DNA from: a virus
DNA length: 24,239 nt
Strand: one strand, 5' to 3'
IMG/VR virus record: IMGVR_UViG_3300037189_011725
Coordinates: 1 to 24,239 of that record
Positions 1 through 6,755 of this stretch are shown piece after piece. Position numbers and translations under genes: made by a program. Numbering within the stretch: position 1 is the stretch's first letter; the number at the start of each line of letters is the position of its first letter. The notes under the pieces are model-generated. The model had not been told where the DNA came from. It did no database searches and saw only the letters and a program-made list of their open reading frames with translations.

Positions 1-117
1 AAGCTGCGTAGTGAACGCGCCGGACCTAAATCGCAAGTAAATGTGCAAATCAATGAAGGTGGAGACGGAACCAAGTACGGAGCACTTATTTCTAGGCTCC
101 TAGGAGATAAACTATAA
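1..117 (+). CDS. C-terminal fragment of unidentified gene upstream of the terminase (possible small terminase subunit)
   Basis: The frame beginning at base 1 is open for 38 codons and ends at TAA 115-117. The gene starts left of the window, so this is only the C-terminus: a basic stretch (KLRSERAGPK), then SQVNVQINEGGDG and a short C-terminal helix ending LLGDKL. I do not recognise a domain. A polar segment with a VNVQIN-type strand near the end, lying a few hundred bases before a large terminase gene, fits a small terminase subunit, but that rests on position only. The stop lies 10 bases before the GTG of the next gene, which suggests the same transcript. Confidence 0.5.
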   Translation, partial: KLRSERAGPKSQVNVQINEGGDGTKYGALISRLLGDKL

Positions 118-127
118 GGAGTTTAAG

Positions 128-403
128 GTGGACGTAGTAAAATTAATAGGTGAAGTAGGATTCCCAATTGCTGCGGCCGTTAGCGCAGGTTATTTTGTAT
201 TTTTAACCCTAAAGTTTATTTTAGCTGGAGTAACCAGCGGAGTGCACAATCTTGCACAAATTACAGAAAGACTAGACGCCAGAATAGACACCATGACAGC
301 TCAGCTAGAGCGTATTGATACCCGTGTAAGCTATGCACTAGGCCTAAGCCCAGACTATAGCAGAATGGCTCGCAGTGAGTTAAAAGATTTAAGGAAAGAC
401 TGA
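128..403 (+). CDS. Small one-helix membrane protein with coiled-coil tail, paralogue A (holin-like candidate)
   Basis: A 91-residue protein starting at GTG 128, with AAGGAG (116-121) nearby as ribosome binding site. Residues about 10-35 form one hydrophobic helix (GFPIAAAVSAGYFVFLTLKF). The rest is a soluble helix with heptad-like spacing (ITERLDARIDTMTAQLERIDTRV) and a charged C-terminus. The layout of a short N-terminus, one membrane helix and a cytoplasmic coiled coil is seen in BhlA/UviB-type holins and in unnamed small phage membrane proteins, so a lysis or membrane role is possible but not shown. It shares MD-V, GFPI-AA and GYF with the next gene, so the two are paralogues. Its stop overlaps the next start in TGATG, a sign of translational coupling. 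Confidence 0.8.
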   Translation: MDVVKLIGEVGFPIAAAVSAGYFVFLTLKFILAGVTSGVHNLAQITERLDARIDTMTAQLERIDTRVSYALGLSPDYSRMARSELKDLRKD

Positions 404-690
404 TGGATATGGTAGAAATTGTAAACCGCTATGGTTTTCCTATTTTAGCAGCTATGGGCATGGGGTATTTTATTTACCATGTATGGAACTGGGTAGTCAC
501 AGACATAAAACCTACTATAGGCAAAGCTACCAATACTTTAATTAACTTAATCGACCGTGTACGTGTCTTAGACAACGATTTGATCAGACTAAACGAAAAA
601 GTAAATACTGTGCTACAACTACGGGGTAAATTAATTGAAGTAGAGCGTATAGAAGCTAATAAAAAAATAAATGAGGGTCATGGTGCTTAA
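403..690 (+). CDS. Small one-helix membrane protein with coiled-coil tail, paralogue B
   Basis: A 95-residue protein whose ATG shares one base with the previous stop (TGATG, 401-405), so it probably relies on ribosomes finishing the upstream gene. Residues about 8-33 are a membrane helix (YGFPILAAMGMGYFIYHVWNWVV). A mostly helical soluble part follows (LIDRVRVLDNDLIRLNEKVNTVLQL). It aligns with the preceding protein through the GFPI-AA-GYF helix and the L-R-V-L-L coiled coil. I know this type of protein from phage genomes next to terminase genes, without a proven function. A heteromeric pair in the inner membrane, for example holin and partner, is an inference. The 3' end overlaps the start region of the terminase. 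Confidence 0.8.
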   Translation: MDMVEIVNRYGFPILAAMGMGYFIYHVWNWVVTDIKPTIGKATNTLINLIDRVRVLDNDLIRLNEKVNTVLQLRGKLIEVERIEANKKINEGHGA

Positions 691-1972
691 AGTTAGTCGA
701 GACGATGTAGACTGCGACGAAATCACAGAGTTTCCTGTAGAAACCAGATTTATTAAACTGCCAATTGAAAACTACTTAAAATTGTTGGGTGCTTGGGACA
801 CCATGAATCGTCCACAGATTGCCTTAATCAACGCAATCAATAATCCCAAGTATAGATTTGTATGCGCTGCACTTGCTAGACGACTAGGCAAAACCTACAT
901 CAGTAATATTATTGCACAGCTAGTCTCACTAGTGCCCGGTTGCAATGTGCTTATTATTTCACCTAACTATAATCTCTCCAGTATTTCATTTGAACTACAG
1001 CGCAGGTTTATCAGACACTTTGACCTAGAAGTAGAGCGCGATAACTTAAAAGACAAAGTTGTAGAACTATCAAATGGCAGCACTATCCGCATGGGCTCAC
1101 TATCAACTGTAGACAGCACAGTTGGACGCAGTTATCAAATTATCTTATTTGACGAGGCTGCACTAGGCGATGATGGCGAGTCAGCATTTAACGTGCAGCT
1201 GCGCCCCACACTAGACCGACCTAACAGCAAAGCTATTTTTATTTCAACACCCCGCGGTCAGCAAAACTGGTTTAGTCGTTTTTATCAACGTGGTTTTGGT
1301 AGTGAGTATCCTGAGTGGTGCAGCCTACAAGCAGACTACACTGAAAATTCTAGAATGGCAGAGTCTGATGTGGCAGAAGCTCGCCGATCGATGTCAAAAG
1401 CTGAATTTGAGCAAGAATACTTAGCCAGCTTTAATGTGTTTGAGGGTCAAATTTATAATTTTGATCGTGAAGCGGGAGTTGTAGAATATGCGCATCAAGA
1501 CGGTTGTGAGTACATTGCTGGGTGTGATCCCGGCTATCGCGATGCTACTGCTTTCGTGGTTATTAGTTATAATCCTGTTAGTGACCAGTTTCATATCGTA
1601 GATGAATACCTAAAAAGTGAAGCTACCACAGACAAGCATGCTGTAGCATTTCGTGAGTATATTGACAAGTGGCAGGTAGAAGTATTATTTATTGATTCGG
1701 CAGCAGCACAATTTGCTGGTGACCTTGCATATACTTATAACATTTCTACTACTAAAGCTAAAAAAGACGTTTTACCCGGTATTGCCTATGTACAAACACT
1801 AGTAGAAACTGGCAGGCTAAAAATTGCTCCGCACTGTACAAACGTCTTAGACGTTATGGACCAATATCGTTGGGACAAACGTGAAACATTGACTCGGGAA
1901 AAGCCAGTGCACGATAAGTACTCACACATGGCTGACGCCATTCGTTATGCACTGTATACATACACTGTCTAG
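671..1972 (+). CDS. terL: Large terminase subunit (DNA-packaging ATPase and nuclease)
   Basis: Motor subunit that pumps DNA through the portal and cuts the concatemer. Numbered from ATG 671, the N-terminal ATPase has a Walker A-type ALARRLGKT (about residues 67-75, similar to T4 gp17 SRQLGKT) and a Walker B IILFDEAA with D161 and E162. The C-terminal RNase H-like nuclease shows three acidic positions in order: D286 (GCDPGY), D342 (LFIDSAA) and D422 (SHMADAIRYAL). The set looks complete at 433 residues. The start is uncertain: ATG 671 has no clear ribosome binding site, while GAGG (673-676) sits better for GTG 683 (ATG 680 is also possible). All three overlap or nearly abut the previous gene, as expected for coupling. 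The stop TAG is followed at once by a promoter. Confidence 0.96.
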   Translation: MRVMVLKVSRDDVDCDEITEFPVETRFIKLPIENYLKLLGAWDTMNRPQIALINAINNPKYRFVCAALARRLGKTYISNIIAQLVSLVPGCNVLIISPNYNLSSISFELQRRFIRHFDLEVERDNLKDKVVELSNGSTIRMGSLSTVDSTVGRSYQIILFDEAALGDDGESAFNVQLRPTLDRPNSKAIFISTPRGQQNWFSRFYQRGFGSEYPEWCSLQADYTENSRMAESDVAEARRSMSKAEFEQEYLASFNVFEGQIYNFDREAGVVEYAHQDGCEYIAGCDPGYRDATAFVVISYNPVSDQFHIVDEYLKSEATTDKHAVAFREYIDKWQVEVLFIDSAAAQFAGDLAYTYNISTTKAKKDVLPGIAYVQTLVETGRLKIAPHCTNVLDVMDQYRWDKRETLTREKPVHDKYSHMADAIRYALYTYTV

Positions 1973-1974
1973 GT

Positions 1975-2018
1975 CATAAAAATTTTATGTTGACTTCGTC
2001 ATGCTTTGGGTGTACAAT
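1975..2018 (+). promoter_or_regulatory. Sigma-70 promoter P1 with A/T-rich palindrome at the -35, upstream of the Dps-like gene
   Basis: TTGACT (1990-1995), a 17-base spacer and TACAAT (2013-2018) match the sigma-70 consensus at 10 of 12 positions. The start of transcription should lie near 2025 and the next ATG is at 2054. Directly upstream, 1975-1989 is an odd-length palindrome, CATAAAA-A-TTTTATG, abutting the -35; it could be an UP element or an operator. The 9-mer AAATTTTAT (1980-1988) recurs at the same place in the second promoter of this window. Confidence 0.8.
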
Positions 2019-2053
2019 ACCAGTATTATAAAAAAATTATTGGGTAAAAAATA

Positions 2054-2494
2054 ATGGACCGAACTGAATACTACCTAGAACTTAAACGCGTTTTTGCCAG
2101 TGAGTTTAGCTTTTACCTAAAAGCTGCTAATTTTCATTGGAATGTAGAAGGCGAACCTTTTTACCAACTACACTTAATGTTAGAGCGCATCTATAACGAA
2201 GTTTTAGAGTCCATTGATACCTATGCTGAAGAATTGCGTGCCCTACAAATTGTTACACCTGCTAGTCTATCACAGTTTTCACAGTTAACATATATTAGTG
2301 ATGAAAATGCTCCAGGCGACTGGAAAGGCCTACTGCAAGAACTGCTAATGGATTCAGATATGATGGCACTAAAATTTCAGCAGCTATTTATGGTGGCTGA
2401 AGAATTTGGTGATCATGGACTGTCAAACTTCTTGGCAGATCGTCAAGATGCACACAAAAAACATAGTTGGATGTTACGCGCAAGTTTAAAATAA
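2054..2494 (+). CDS. dps: Dps-like ferritin (DNA-protection / iron-oxidising family)
   Basis: A 146-residue Dps-family protein. Dps forms 12-subunit shells that oxidise Fe2+ with peroxide and store it, protecting DNA. The signature NFHWNVEG then FYQLHLMLERIY then IDTYAEELRAL is present. Ferroxidase ligands fall at H28, H40, E44, D55 and E59, with spacings 12, 4, 15 and 4, identical to E. coli H51, H63, D67, D78 and E82; only the third is changed (Asp to Glu). The N-terminus is about 23 residues shorter than in E. coli and lacks its Lys-rich DNA-binding tail, though the C-terminus is basic. The gene is the first after promoter P1, with no strong ribosome binding site, and abuts the HNH gene. 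A Dps inside a phage late operon is unusual. Confidence 0.9.
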   Translation: MDRTEYYLELKRVFASEFSFYLKAANFHWNVEGEPFYQLHLMLERIYNEVLESIDTYAEELRALQIVTPASLSQFSQLTYISDENAPGDWKGLLQELLMDSDMMALKFQQLFMVAEEFGDHGLSNFLADRQDAHKKHSWMLRASLK

Positions 2495-2926
2495 ATGGCA
2501 AAAAATACAAACAAACGGATTCCCGTCAAACACGTTAGAGATAAAGCCAAGTCGGCTTATGAAAAGCAAGACACTTGCTATATTTGTGCAACTAGTCAGG
2601 ACTTGGAATTGCATCACCTGCACAGTGTTACCCTGTTGTTAGAAAACTGGGCACGACGTAAAGGTTATGATATTTCAACTGATGAGGGAATTTTAGCTGT
2701 TAGGGACGAGTTTATTAGTGAACATCATAGTGAGTTATACGAGCAGGTTTACACCCTATGTAATCCTCATCATATAGCGCTCCATGGTGTGTACGGTAAA
2801 ACTCCTCAGCCTGGCAGCGAACCCAAACAAGCACGCTGGATTGAAATTCAACGTGAAAAAGTTGCTAATGGCGGTCGTGCTGTTCCTAAGCAAAGCTATG
2901 GAAGTTTCTTTAGCGAATTTACTTAG
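2495..2926 (+). CDS. HNH-type nuclease, terminase-associated
   Basis: A 143-residue protein with an HNH/zinc-finger layout: C28-x2-C31, then LELHHLHS (H40, H41, H43), a helical insert of about 40 residues, and YTLCNPHHIALHG (C89, H92, H93, H97). C28, C31, C89 and probably H92 look like zinc ligands, with H40/H41 and H97 as active-site candidates; a fourth cysteine is missing. HNH proteins next to the terminase help cut packaging ends in HK97-like phages (gp74), and its site between terminase and portal fits that job. A free-standing homing endonuclease is the alternative. Its ATG follows the Dps stop directly (TAA-ATG), so it is coupled to Dps and shares P1. Confidence 0.8.
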   Translation: MAKNTNKRIPVKHVRDKAKSAYEKQDTCYICATSQDLELHHLHSVTLLLENWARRKGYDISTDEGILAVRDEFISEHHSELYEQVYTLCNPHHIALHGVYGKTPQPGSEPKQARWIEIQREKVANGGRAVPKQSYGSFFSEFT

Positions 2927-2934
2927 GATAAATC

Positions 2935-4122
2935 ATGGGTTGGATTAATAGTAGTGTAGAATGGATTCGCGAAAAGCTGAATCCTGCACAAGTTAGAATT
3001 GCACAAGGTGAGGGAACGCACATTCCCACAACTTCAAAGATTAGCTATCAACAAGCATTTAGAAATCTAGAAGTTGTTAATCGTGGTGTAAATATGGTTG
3101 TTAGCGCAGCCGCGTCACTAGACTATGACGTAAAAGACAAGTTAAACGAAGGCATTGTTAGTGGTATGAGGCAAAAGCAGTTAGTAAACTTGCTTAACTT
3201 TAGACCTAATCCCTATCAAAGCGTACAAGAATTTCGTCAGGCCATTTTTAGTGACCTGATCTTAGAAGGCAACGTATTTATACACTTTGATGGTACTTTT
3301 ATGTATCATCTACCTGCACAATATGTAGAAATACTTACTGATACTAAAACATTTATTCGTGGTTATCGTTACAGCGGTTACATTGAGTTTGAAGAAAGAG
3401 ATGTGTTTCACTTTCGCGACTTAAGTTCACAAAGTATCTACCGCGGTGCTAGTCGCCTAGAAGCTGCACAACACAGTATTGACCTACTTAATTCAATGCA
3501 TCAGTTTCAAACACAGTTTTTTGATAACGGTGCCACCTTTGGTTTTGTACTTACCAGCGATAACACACTATCACAAGTAGCCAAAGAAAAAACTATTCAG
3601 TACTGGCTGCAACGTTATAGTAATAAAACTGGTGGCAAACGCCCTGTTATCCTAGACAGCGGTTTAAAACCACATTCAATTAGTAATAACAGCTACAAAG
3701 ATCTAGACTTTGACTTGGCAGTTAAAACACACAACGATTTGCTATTACAAGTAATTGGTGTACCGCCCATTTTACTAGACGGTGGTAACAATGCTAATAT
3801 TTCGCCTAACTTGCGCCTGTTCTATCTAGAAACAGTAATGCCTATAATTAGAAAATTTATTAGTGCACTAGAACGTTATTATGGATACGATGTAGATGCA
3901 ATTACTAGTAATGTAAGTGCACTACAACCAGAATTAAAAGACATTGCAACTTATCATCAAACACTAGTAAATGGTGGTATTATCACACCCAACGAGGCTC
4001 GTGTAGAATTGCGATATGAAAAAATGCCGGGTCACGATGAACTGCGTGTTCCTGCTAATATTGCTGGTAGTGCTGTAAACCCAGCACAGGGCGGTCGTCC
4101 CACCGCAACCCCTAAAGAATAA
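2935..4122 (+). CDS. Portal protein (HK97-type)
   Basis: A 395-residue protein of the HK97 portal family, which forms the ring at the capsid vertex through which DNA enters and on which the neck is built. Family marks: an N-terminal segment with NRGVNMVVSAAASL, the core LLNFRPNPYQSVQEFRQAIFSDLILEGNVFIHF, the clip/stem region DVFHFRDLSSQSIYRGASRLEAAQHSI, and the C-terminal QVIGVPPILLDG followed by LRLFYLETVMPIIRKFISALE and GIITPNEAR. Length is normal for the family. AGGA (2925-2928) ends 6 bases before the ATG and overlaps the HNH stop. The end is Pro/Ala-rich (NPAQGGRPTATPKE). The next gene starts 12 bases on. Confidence 0.95.
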   Translation: MGWINSSVEWIREKLNPAQVRIAQGEGTHIPTTSKISYQQAFRNLEVVNRGVNMVVSAAASLDYDVKDKLNEGIVSGMRQKQLVNLLNFRPNPYQSVQEFRQAIFSDLILEGNVFIHFDGTFMYHLPAQYVEILTDTKTFIRGYRYSGYIEFEERDVFHFRDLSSQSIYRGASRLEAAQHSIDLLNSMHQFQTQFFDNGATFGFVLTSDNTLSQVAKEKTIQYWLQRYSNKTGGKRPVILDSGLKPHSISNNSYKDLDFDLAVKTHNDLLLQVIGVPPILLDGGNNANISPNLRLFYLETVMPIIRKFISALERYYGYDVDAITSNVSALQPELKDIATYHQTLVNGGIITPNEARVELRYEKMPGHDELRVPANIAGSAVNPAQGGRPTATPKE

Positions 4123-4134
4123 CAGGGAGAATAT

Positions 4135-6102
4135 ATGGTAGATAAAAATAAAGTACTTACAATAACGAGTACTTTTACTAAGAGTAATCTGCCTACCAAA
4201 GATATGAGCATTGATAGTATCATGATCGAAGGTTACGCAAGTACAGTCGATACTGATCGTCAAGGTGATATTGTACCAGCCACGGTGTGGAAAAATGGTA
4301 TGCAAAATTACTTGAAAAATCCAGTAATTTTAGCCTATCACGATCACAGCGAACCTGTTGGTAGAATGGTAGATCATAGAATTGACAGTAAGGGTTTGTG
4401 GATTAAAGCCAGAATTTCTGCAGCAGCAGGAGAAGTCTTTAATCTCATCAAAGACGGAGTACTTACTGCTTTTAGTATTGGTTTTCGTATCGCTGATGCG
4501 GAATATAATGCAGCTGAAGAGCTGTTTGTTGTTAAAGACTTGGAACTACATGAGATTTCAGTAGTGTCCGTACCTGCAAATCAAAACACACTGTTTAGTT
4601 TATCTAAGTCGTTTAAAACCGACGAAGAGCTTAAATCTTTTAAACTGCAATTTGCGCCTAAGCCGGAATCAGCTAAAGGGCTCGAGTCCACTATGGAAGC
4701 AAATAGCGACACTACAAAGGAATGGAACATGGATTCTAAAGAATTGGAAAAATTGCTTGCTGACACAGCTAAGCAAGCTGCTGCTGAAACAGCAAAAGCT
4801 ATTGCTGAAACACAAGCCAAAGCTGCTGCTGAAAAAGCTGCTGCTGAGCGTGCACAAGCTGAGCTTGATGCTAAAGTCAAAGCTGCTGTTGCACAAGTGC
4901 AAACAGTGGACACAGGTGCTGAGCGCCTACTTGCAGAACTTGAAAAGCGCGTTGCTGATCAAGAGCAAACACACAAAGCTGCACTAGAGGGCCTAGAGGC
5001 TTCACTACGTGAAAAAGCTAGCGAACTCGAGGCTATTAACAAGTCACGTATGCAGTTCCAGGACATCAAAGCAGGTGAAATGTCTTATGCAGACAAAGAA
5101 AAGGCTGTTTTCTTGTCAAAGATGGCTGGTAAATCAGTTGACGGCACAAAGTTTGGCCGTGATATGGTTCAAAAATACGGTCAGCACCTACCCTCAGCTA
5201 CATGGGAACTAGAAGTTTCACTAAACATGGAACAAGAAGTTCGCCGTCGTTTAGTGATTGCGCCACTATTCCGTAACATTGCTATGCAAACTAACGTAAT
5301 GACCATTCCGGTCAACCCAGAAGCTGGTGTTGCTAGCTGGGTTACTAACGCACAGTTTGGTAGTTCAAATAGTGCTGGTGGTACAACTGCTACTACTACA
5401 TCAAACGTTGGTACACCTGGTTCAGGCAGCCCACACCTTATCAAAGAAATCACACTCAACGCATATAAAGTTGCTACCAACGAGTACACAGCTTATGAAG
5501 AAGAGGAAGATAGCCTTATCGCTATTATGCCTGTAATTCGTGATGCTATGGTTCGTCGCGTTAGTCGTGCTGTTGATCGCGCTTTCTTGCGTGGTGCTGG
5601 TAGCGGTAGCGATCCAGTTGCTGGTCTTACAACATATGACGCATCTGGTACTGTTACTACAGTTTCAGCTAGCAGCGGTACTGCTACAGTTGCTAACCTA
5701 CGTGCACTTCGTAAAGGTCTTGGCGTTTGGGGTCTTGATCCAGCTGATGTTGTTTTTATCGTTAACAGCGATGTTTACTACAACTTGCTTGAGGATTCAA
5801 CCTTCCAAACAATGAACCAAGTTGGTCCACAAGCTACATTGCTAACTGGTCAAATCGGTCAAATCGGTAATAGCCCAGTTCTCGTCTCTGGCGAGTTTGC
5901 TGATCGTGCTAACACAGCGTTTGGCGCACTAGCTGTTGCTCCTAGTAACTTTATTGTTGGTAATCAGCGTGGCCTACGTATCGACACACAAGAACTAGTC
6001 GAAACACAACGTCGTGTTATGGTTGCCAGCCTACGTACTGGTATGACTCGTGTTACTAGCAATCTTGGTAACGCCGTTGCTACACTCAAGTATACAACCT
6101 AA
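4135..6102 (+). CDS. Prohead protease - scaffold - major capsid protein fusion
   Basis: One 655-codon frame covers three jobs that HK97 splits over two genes. Residues 1 to about 165 are a U35-type prohead protease: GYASTVDTDRQGDIV, AYHDHSEPVG (H69/H71), LTAFSIGF (S114) and LELHEISVVSVPANQNT (H139). Residues about 199-310 are an Ala/Lys/Glu-rich coiled coil like the HK97 delta (scaffold) domain. Residues about 320-655 are the HK97-fold capsid protein, with the E-loop and A-domain style text (NMEQEVRRRLVIAPLFRNIAM, GAGSGSDPVAGL, NSDVYYNLLED). GGGAG (4125-4129) serves the ATG at 4135. An internal start at 4729 could make scaffold-capsid (457 residues) alone. Arginine in the capsid part is almost only CGT/CGC, a high-expression codon style. 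Confidence 0.93.
   Translation: MVDKNKVLTITSTFTKSNLPTKDMSIDSIMIEGYASTVDTDRQGDIVPATVWKNGMQNYLKNPVILAYHDHSEPVGRMVDHRIDSKGLWIKARISAAAGEVFNLIKDGVLTAFSIGFRIADAEYNAAEELFVVKDLELHEISVVSVPANQNTLFSLSKSFKTDEELKSFKLQFAPKPESAKGLESTMEANSDTTKEWNMDSKELEKLLADTAKQAAAETAKAIAETQAKAAAEKAAAERAQAELDAKVKAAVAQVQTVDTGAERLLAELEKRVADQEQTHKAALEGLEASLREKASELEAINKSRMQFQDIKAGEMSYADKEKAVFLSKMAGKSVDGTKFGRDMVQKYGQHLPSATWELEVSLNMEQEVRRRLVIAPLFRNIAMQTNVMTIPVNPEAGVASWVTNAQFGSSNSAGGTTATTTSNVGTPGSGSPHLIKEITLNAYKVATNEYTAYEEEEDSLIAIMPVIRDAMVRRVSRAVDRAFLRGAGSGSDPVAGLTTYDASGTVTTVSASSGTATVANLRALRKGLGVWGLDPADVVFIVNSDVYYNLLEDSTFQTMNQVGPQATLLTGQIGQIGNSPVLVSGEFADRANTAFGALAVAPSNFIVGNQRGLRIDTQELVETQRRVMVASLRTGMTRVTSNLGNAVATLKYTT
4716..4731 (+). 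promoter_or_regulatory. Internal ribosome binding site and in-frame start for scaffold-capsid protein
   Basis: AAAGGAA (4716-4722) lies 6 bases before an in-frame ATG (4729-4731, codon 199 of the fusion). The codons after it read MDSKELEKLLADTAKQ, which looks like a natural scaffold N-terminus and falls exactly at the junction between protease linker and coiled coil. Another in-frame ATG at 4693 has no comparable site. Nested starts that make scaffold or capsid in excess are known in lambda (C/Nu3). Use of this one is inferred, not shown. Confidence 0.6.
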
Positions 6103-6114
6103 TCTGTTGTTTAC

Positions 6115-6144
6115 AAAAGACAGGGCTGAAAGGCCCTGTCTTTT
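6115..6144 (+). terminator. Intrinsic terminator after the capsid gene
   Basis: A perfect 12-bp stem: AAAAGACAGGGC (6115-6126) pairs with GCCCTGTCTTTT (6133-6144) around a 6-base loop, with a GC-rich upper stem and a short T run at its 3' base. It begins 12 bases after the capsid stop. The A/T symmetry means it could also stop transcription on the other strand. Since the neck genes follow without an obvious new promoter, it is probably a partial terminator that lowers neck-gene expression relative to capsid. Confidence 0.88.
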
Positions 6145-6176
6145 AAATAGGCTTTAAGGAGCTTATTTAAAAGACA
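6137..6176 (+). promoter_or_regulatory. Competing anti-terminator-type hairpin before the connector gene
   Basis: TGTCTTTTAAATA (6137-6149) is perfectly complementary to TATTTAAAAGACA (6164-6176). The stem extends inward through G-U, G-C, C-G, U-A and U-G pairs to a 4-base loop, giving about 18 pairs. Its left arm uses bases 6137-6144, the 3' arm of the terminator, so the two hairpins cannot coexist. AAAAGACA occurs both at 6115-6122 and 6169-6176, so the terminator arm has a choice of partners. AAGGAG (6156-6161) would be hidden in the stem, while GAGGT (6180-6184) stays free. Confidence 0.55.
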
Positions 6177-6188
6177 AACGAGGTAAAT

Positions 6189-6755
6189 ATGGGACTAAAT
6201 TTAACAACACGGGCAGACTATAAAACTTATGCCGGAATTAAAAGTACCAATTACGATGCTGAGATTGATGCCCTTATTCCTCGCGTAAGTGATTTTGTAA
6301 AGCGTTATTGCGGCAGAACTTTTGTAGACTACTTTGTAGCCGCAAAAACTGAAATTTTTGACGGTGGTACCAGCCAGTTTATCTTAACGGAACCGCCAGT
6401 TAATAGTATTACTAGTGTATCTTATAGCCAAGACTATGGTCAAACTTGGACTTTGATGACACAATACGTAGACTGGATCAAACGGGATGATACTGTAGTA
6501 AACTTAATCGGTTCAAAATTTCCAGTGTATTTACAAGGTTATAAGGTAATTTATACTGCTGGCTATGACGATACACCACAAGATCTAGAGATGGGTATCA
6601 TGGATTTAATTACCTACTATCGTAAAAACGATATGAGCGTACACAGTACAAAAGCACCAGGCACTAATAACGTACAAGTAGAATATATTACTACTAGCCA
6701 ACTACCAGCTCATATTCGTCGCGTCCTAGACCAATATAGGGCGGACTACACATGA
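6189..6755 (+). CDS. Head-tail connector protein (HK97 gp6-like adaptor)
   Basis: A 188-residue protein with the pattern of head-tail connector proteins that form the ring under the portal. The N-terminal half is helical (TRADYKTYAGIKSTNYDAEIDALIPRVSDFVKRYCGRTF). A beta-rich middle follows (TEIFDGGTSQFILTEPPVNSITSVSYSQDYGQTW, YKVIYTAGYDDTPQDLEMGIMDLI), and the C-terminus is helical (LPAHIRRVLDQYR). The phrases about TEPPV-SI-V and Y-A-GYDD-P-DL are typical of this family. GAGGT lies 4 bases before the ATG. Its stop overlaps the next start by 4 bases (ATGA). Placement straight after the capsid matches HK97 gene order. Confidence 0.87.
   Translation: MGLNLTTRADYKTYAGIKSTNYDAEIDALIPRVSDFVKRYCGRTFVDYFVAAKTEIFDGGTSQFILTEPPVNSITSVSYSQDYGQTWTLMTQYVDWIKRDDTVVNLIGSKFPVYLQGYKVIYTAGYDDTPQDLEMGIMDLITYYRKNDMSVHSTKAPGTNNVQVEYITTSQLPAHIRRVLDQYRADYT

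Noticed and set aside
1975-1989. A/T palindrome after the terminase read as a terminator
   Set aside because: The arms meet at a single central base, leaving no loop, and there is no GC stem or T tract; an operator or UP element fits better.
3964-4305. Minus-strand open frames across the portal-protease junction
   Set aside because: They overlap two clear + strand genes, have no ribosome binding site or known domain, and read as a mirror of the coding strand.
4581-4987. Several overlapping frames on both strands in the scaffold region
   Set aside because: They are by-products of GCT/AAA-rich codons in the Ala-Lys scaffold segment; the proteins are low-complexity Ser/Ala/Cys or Leu/Lys strings.
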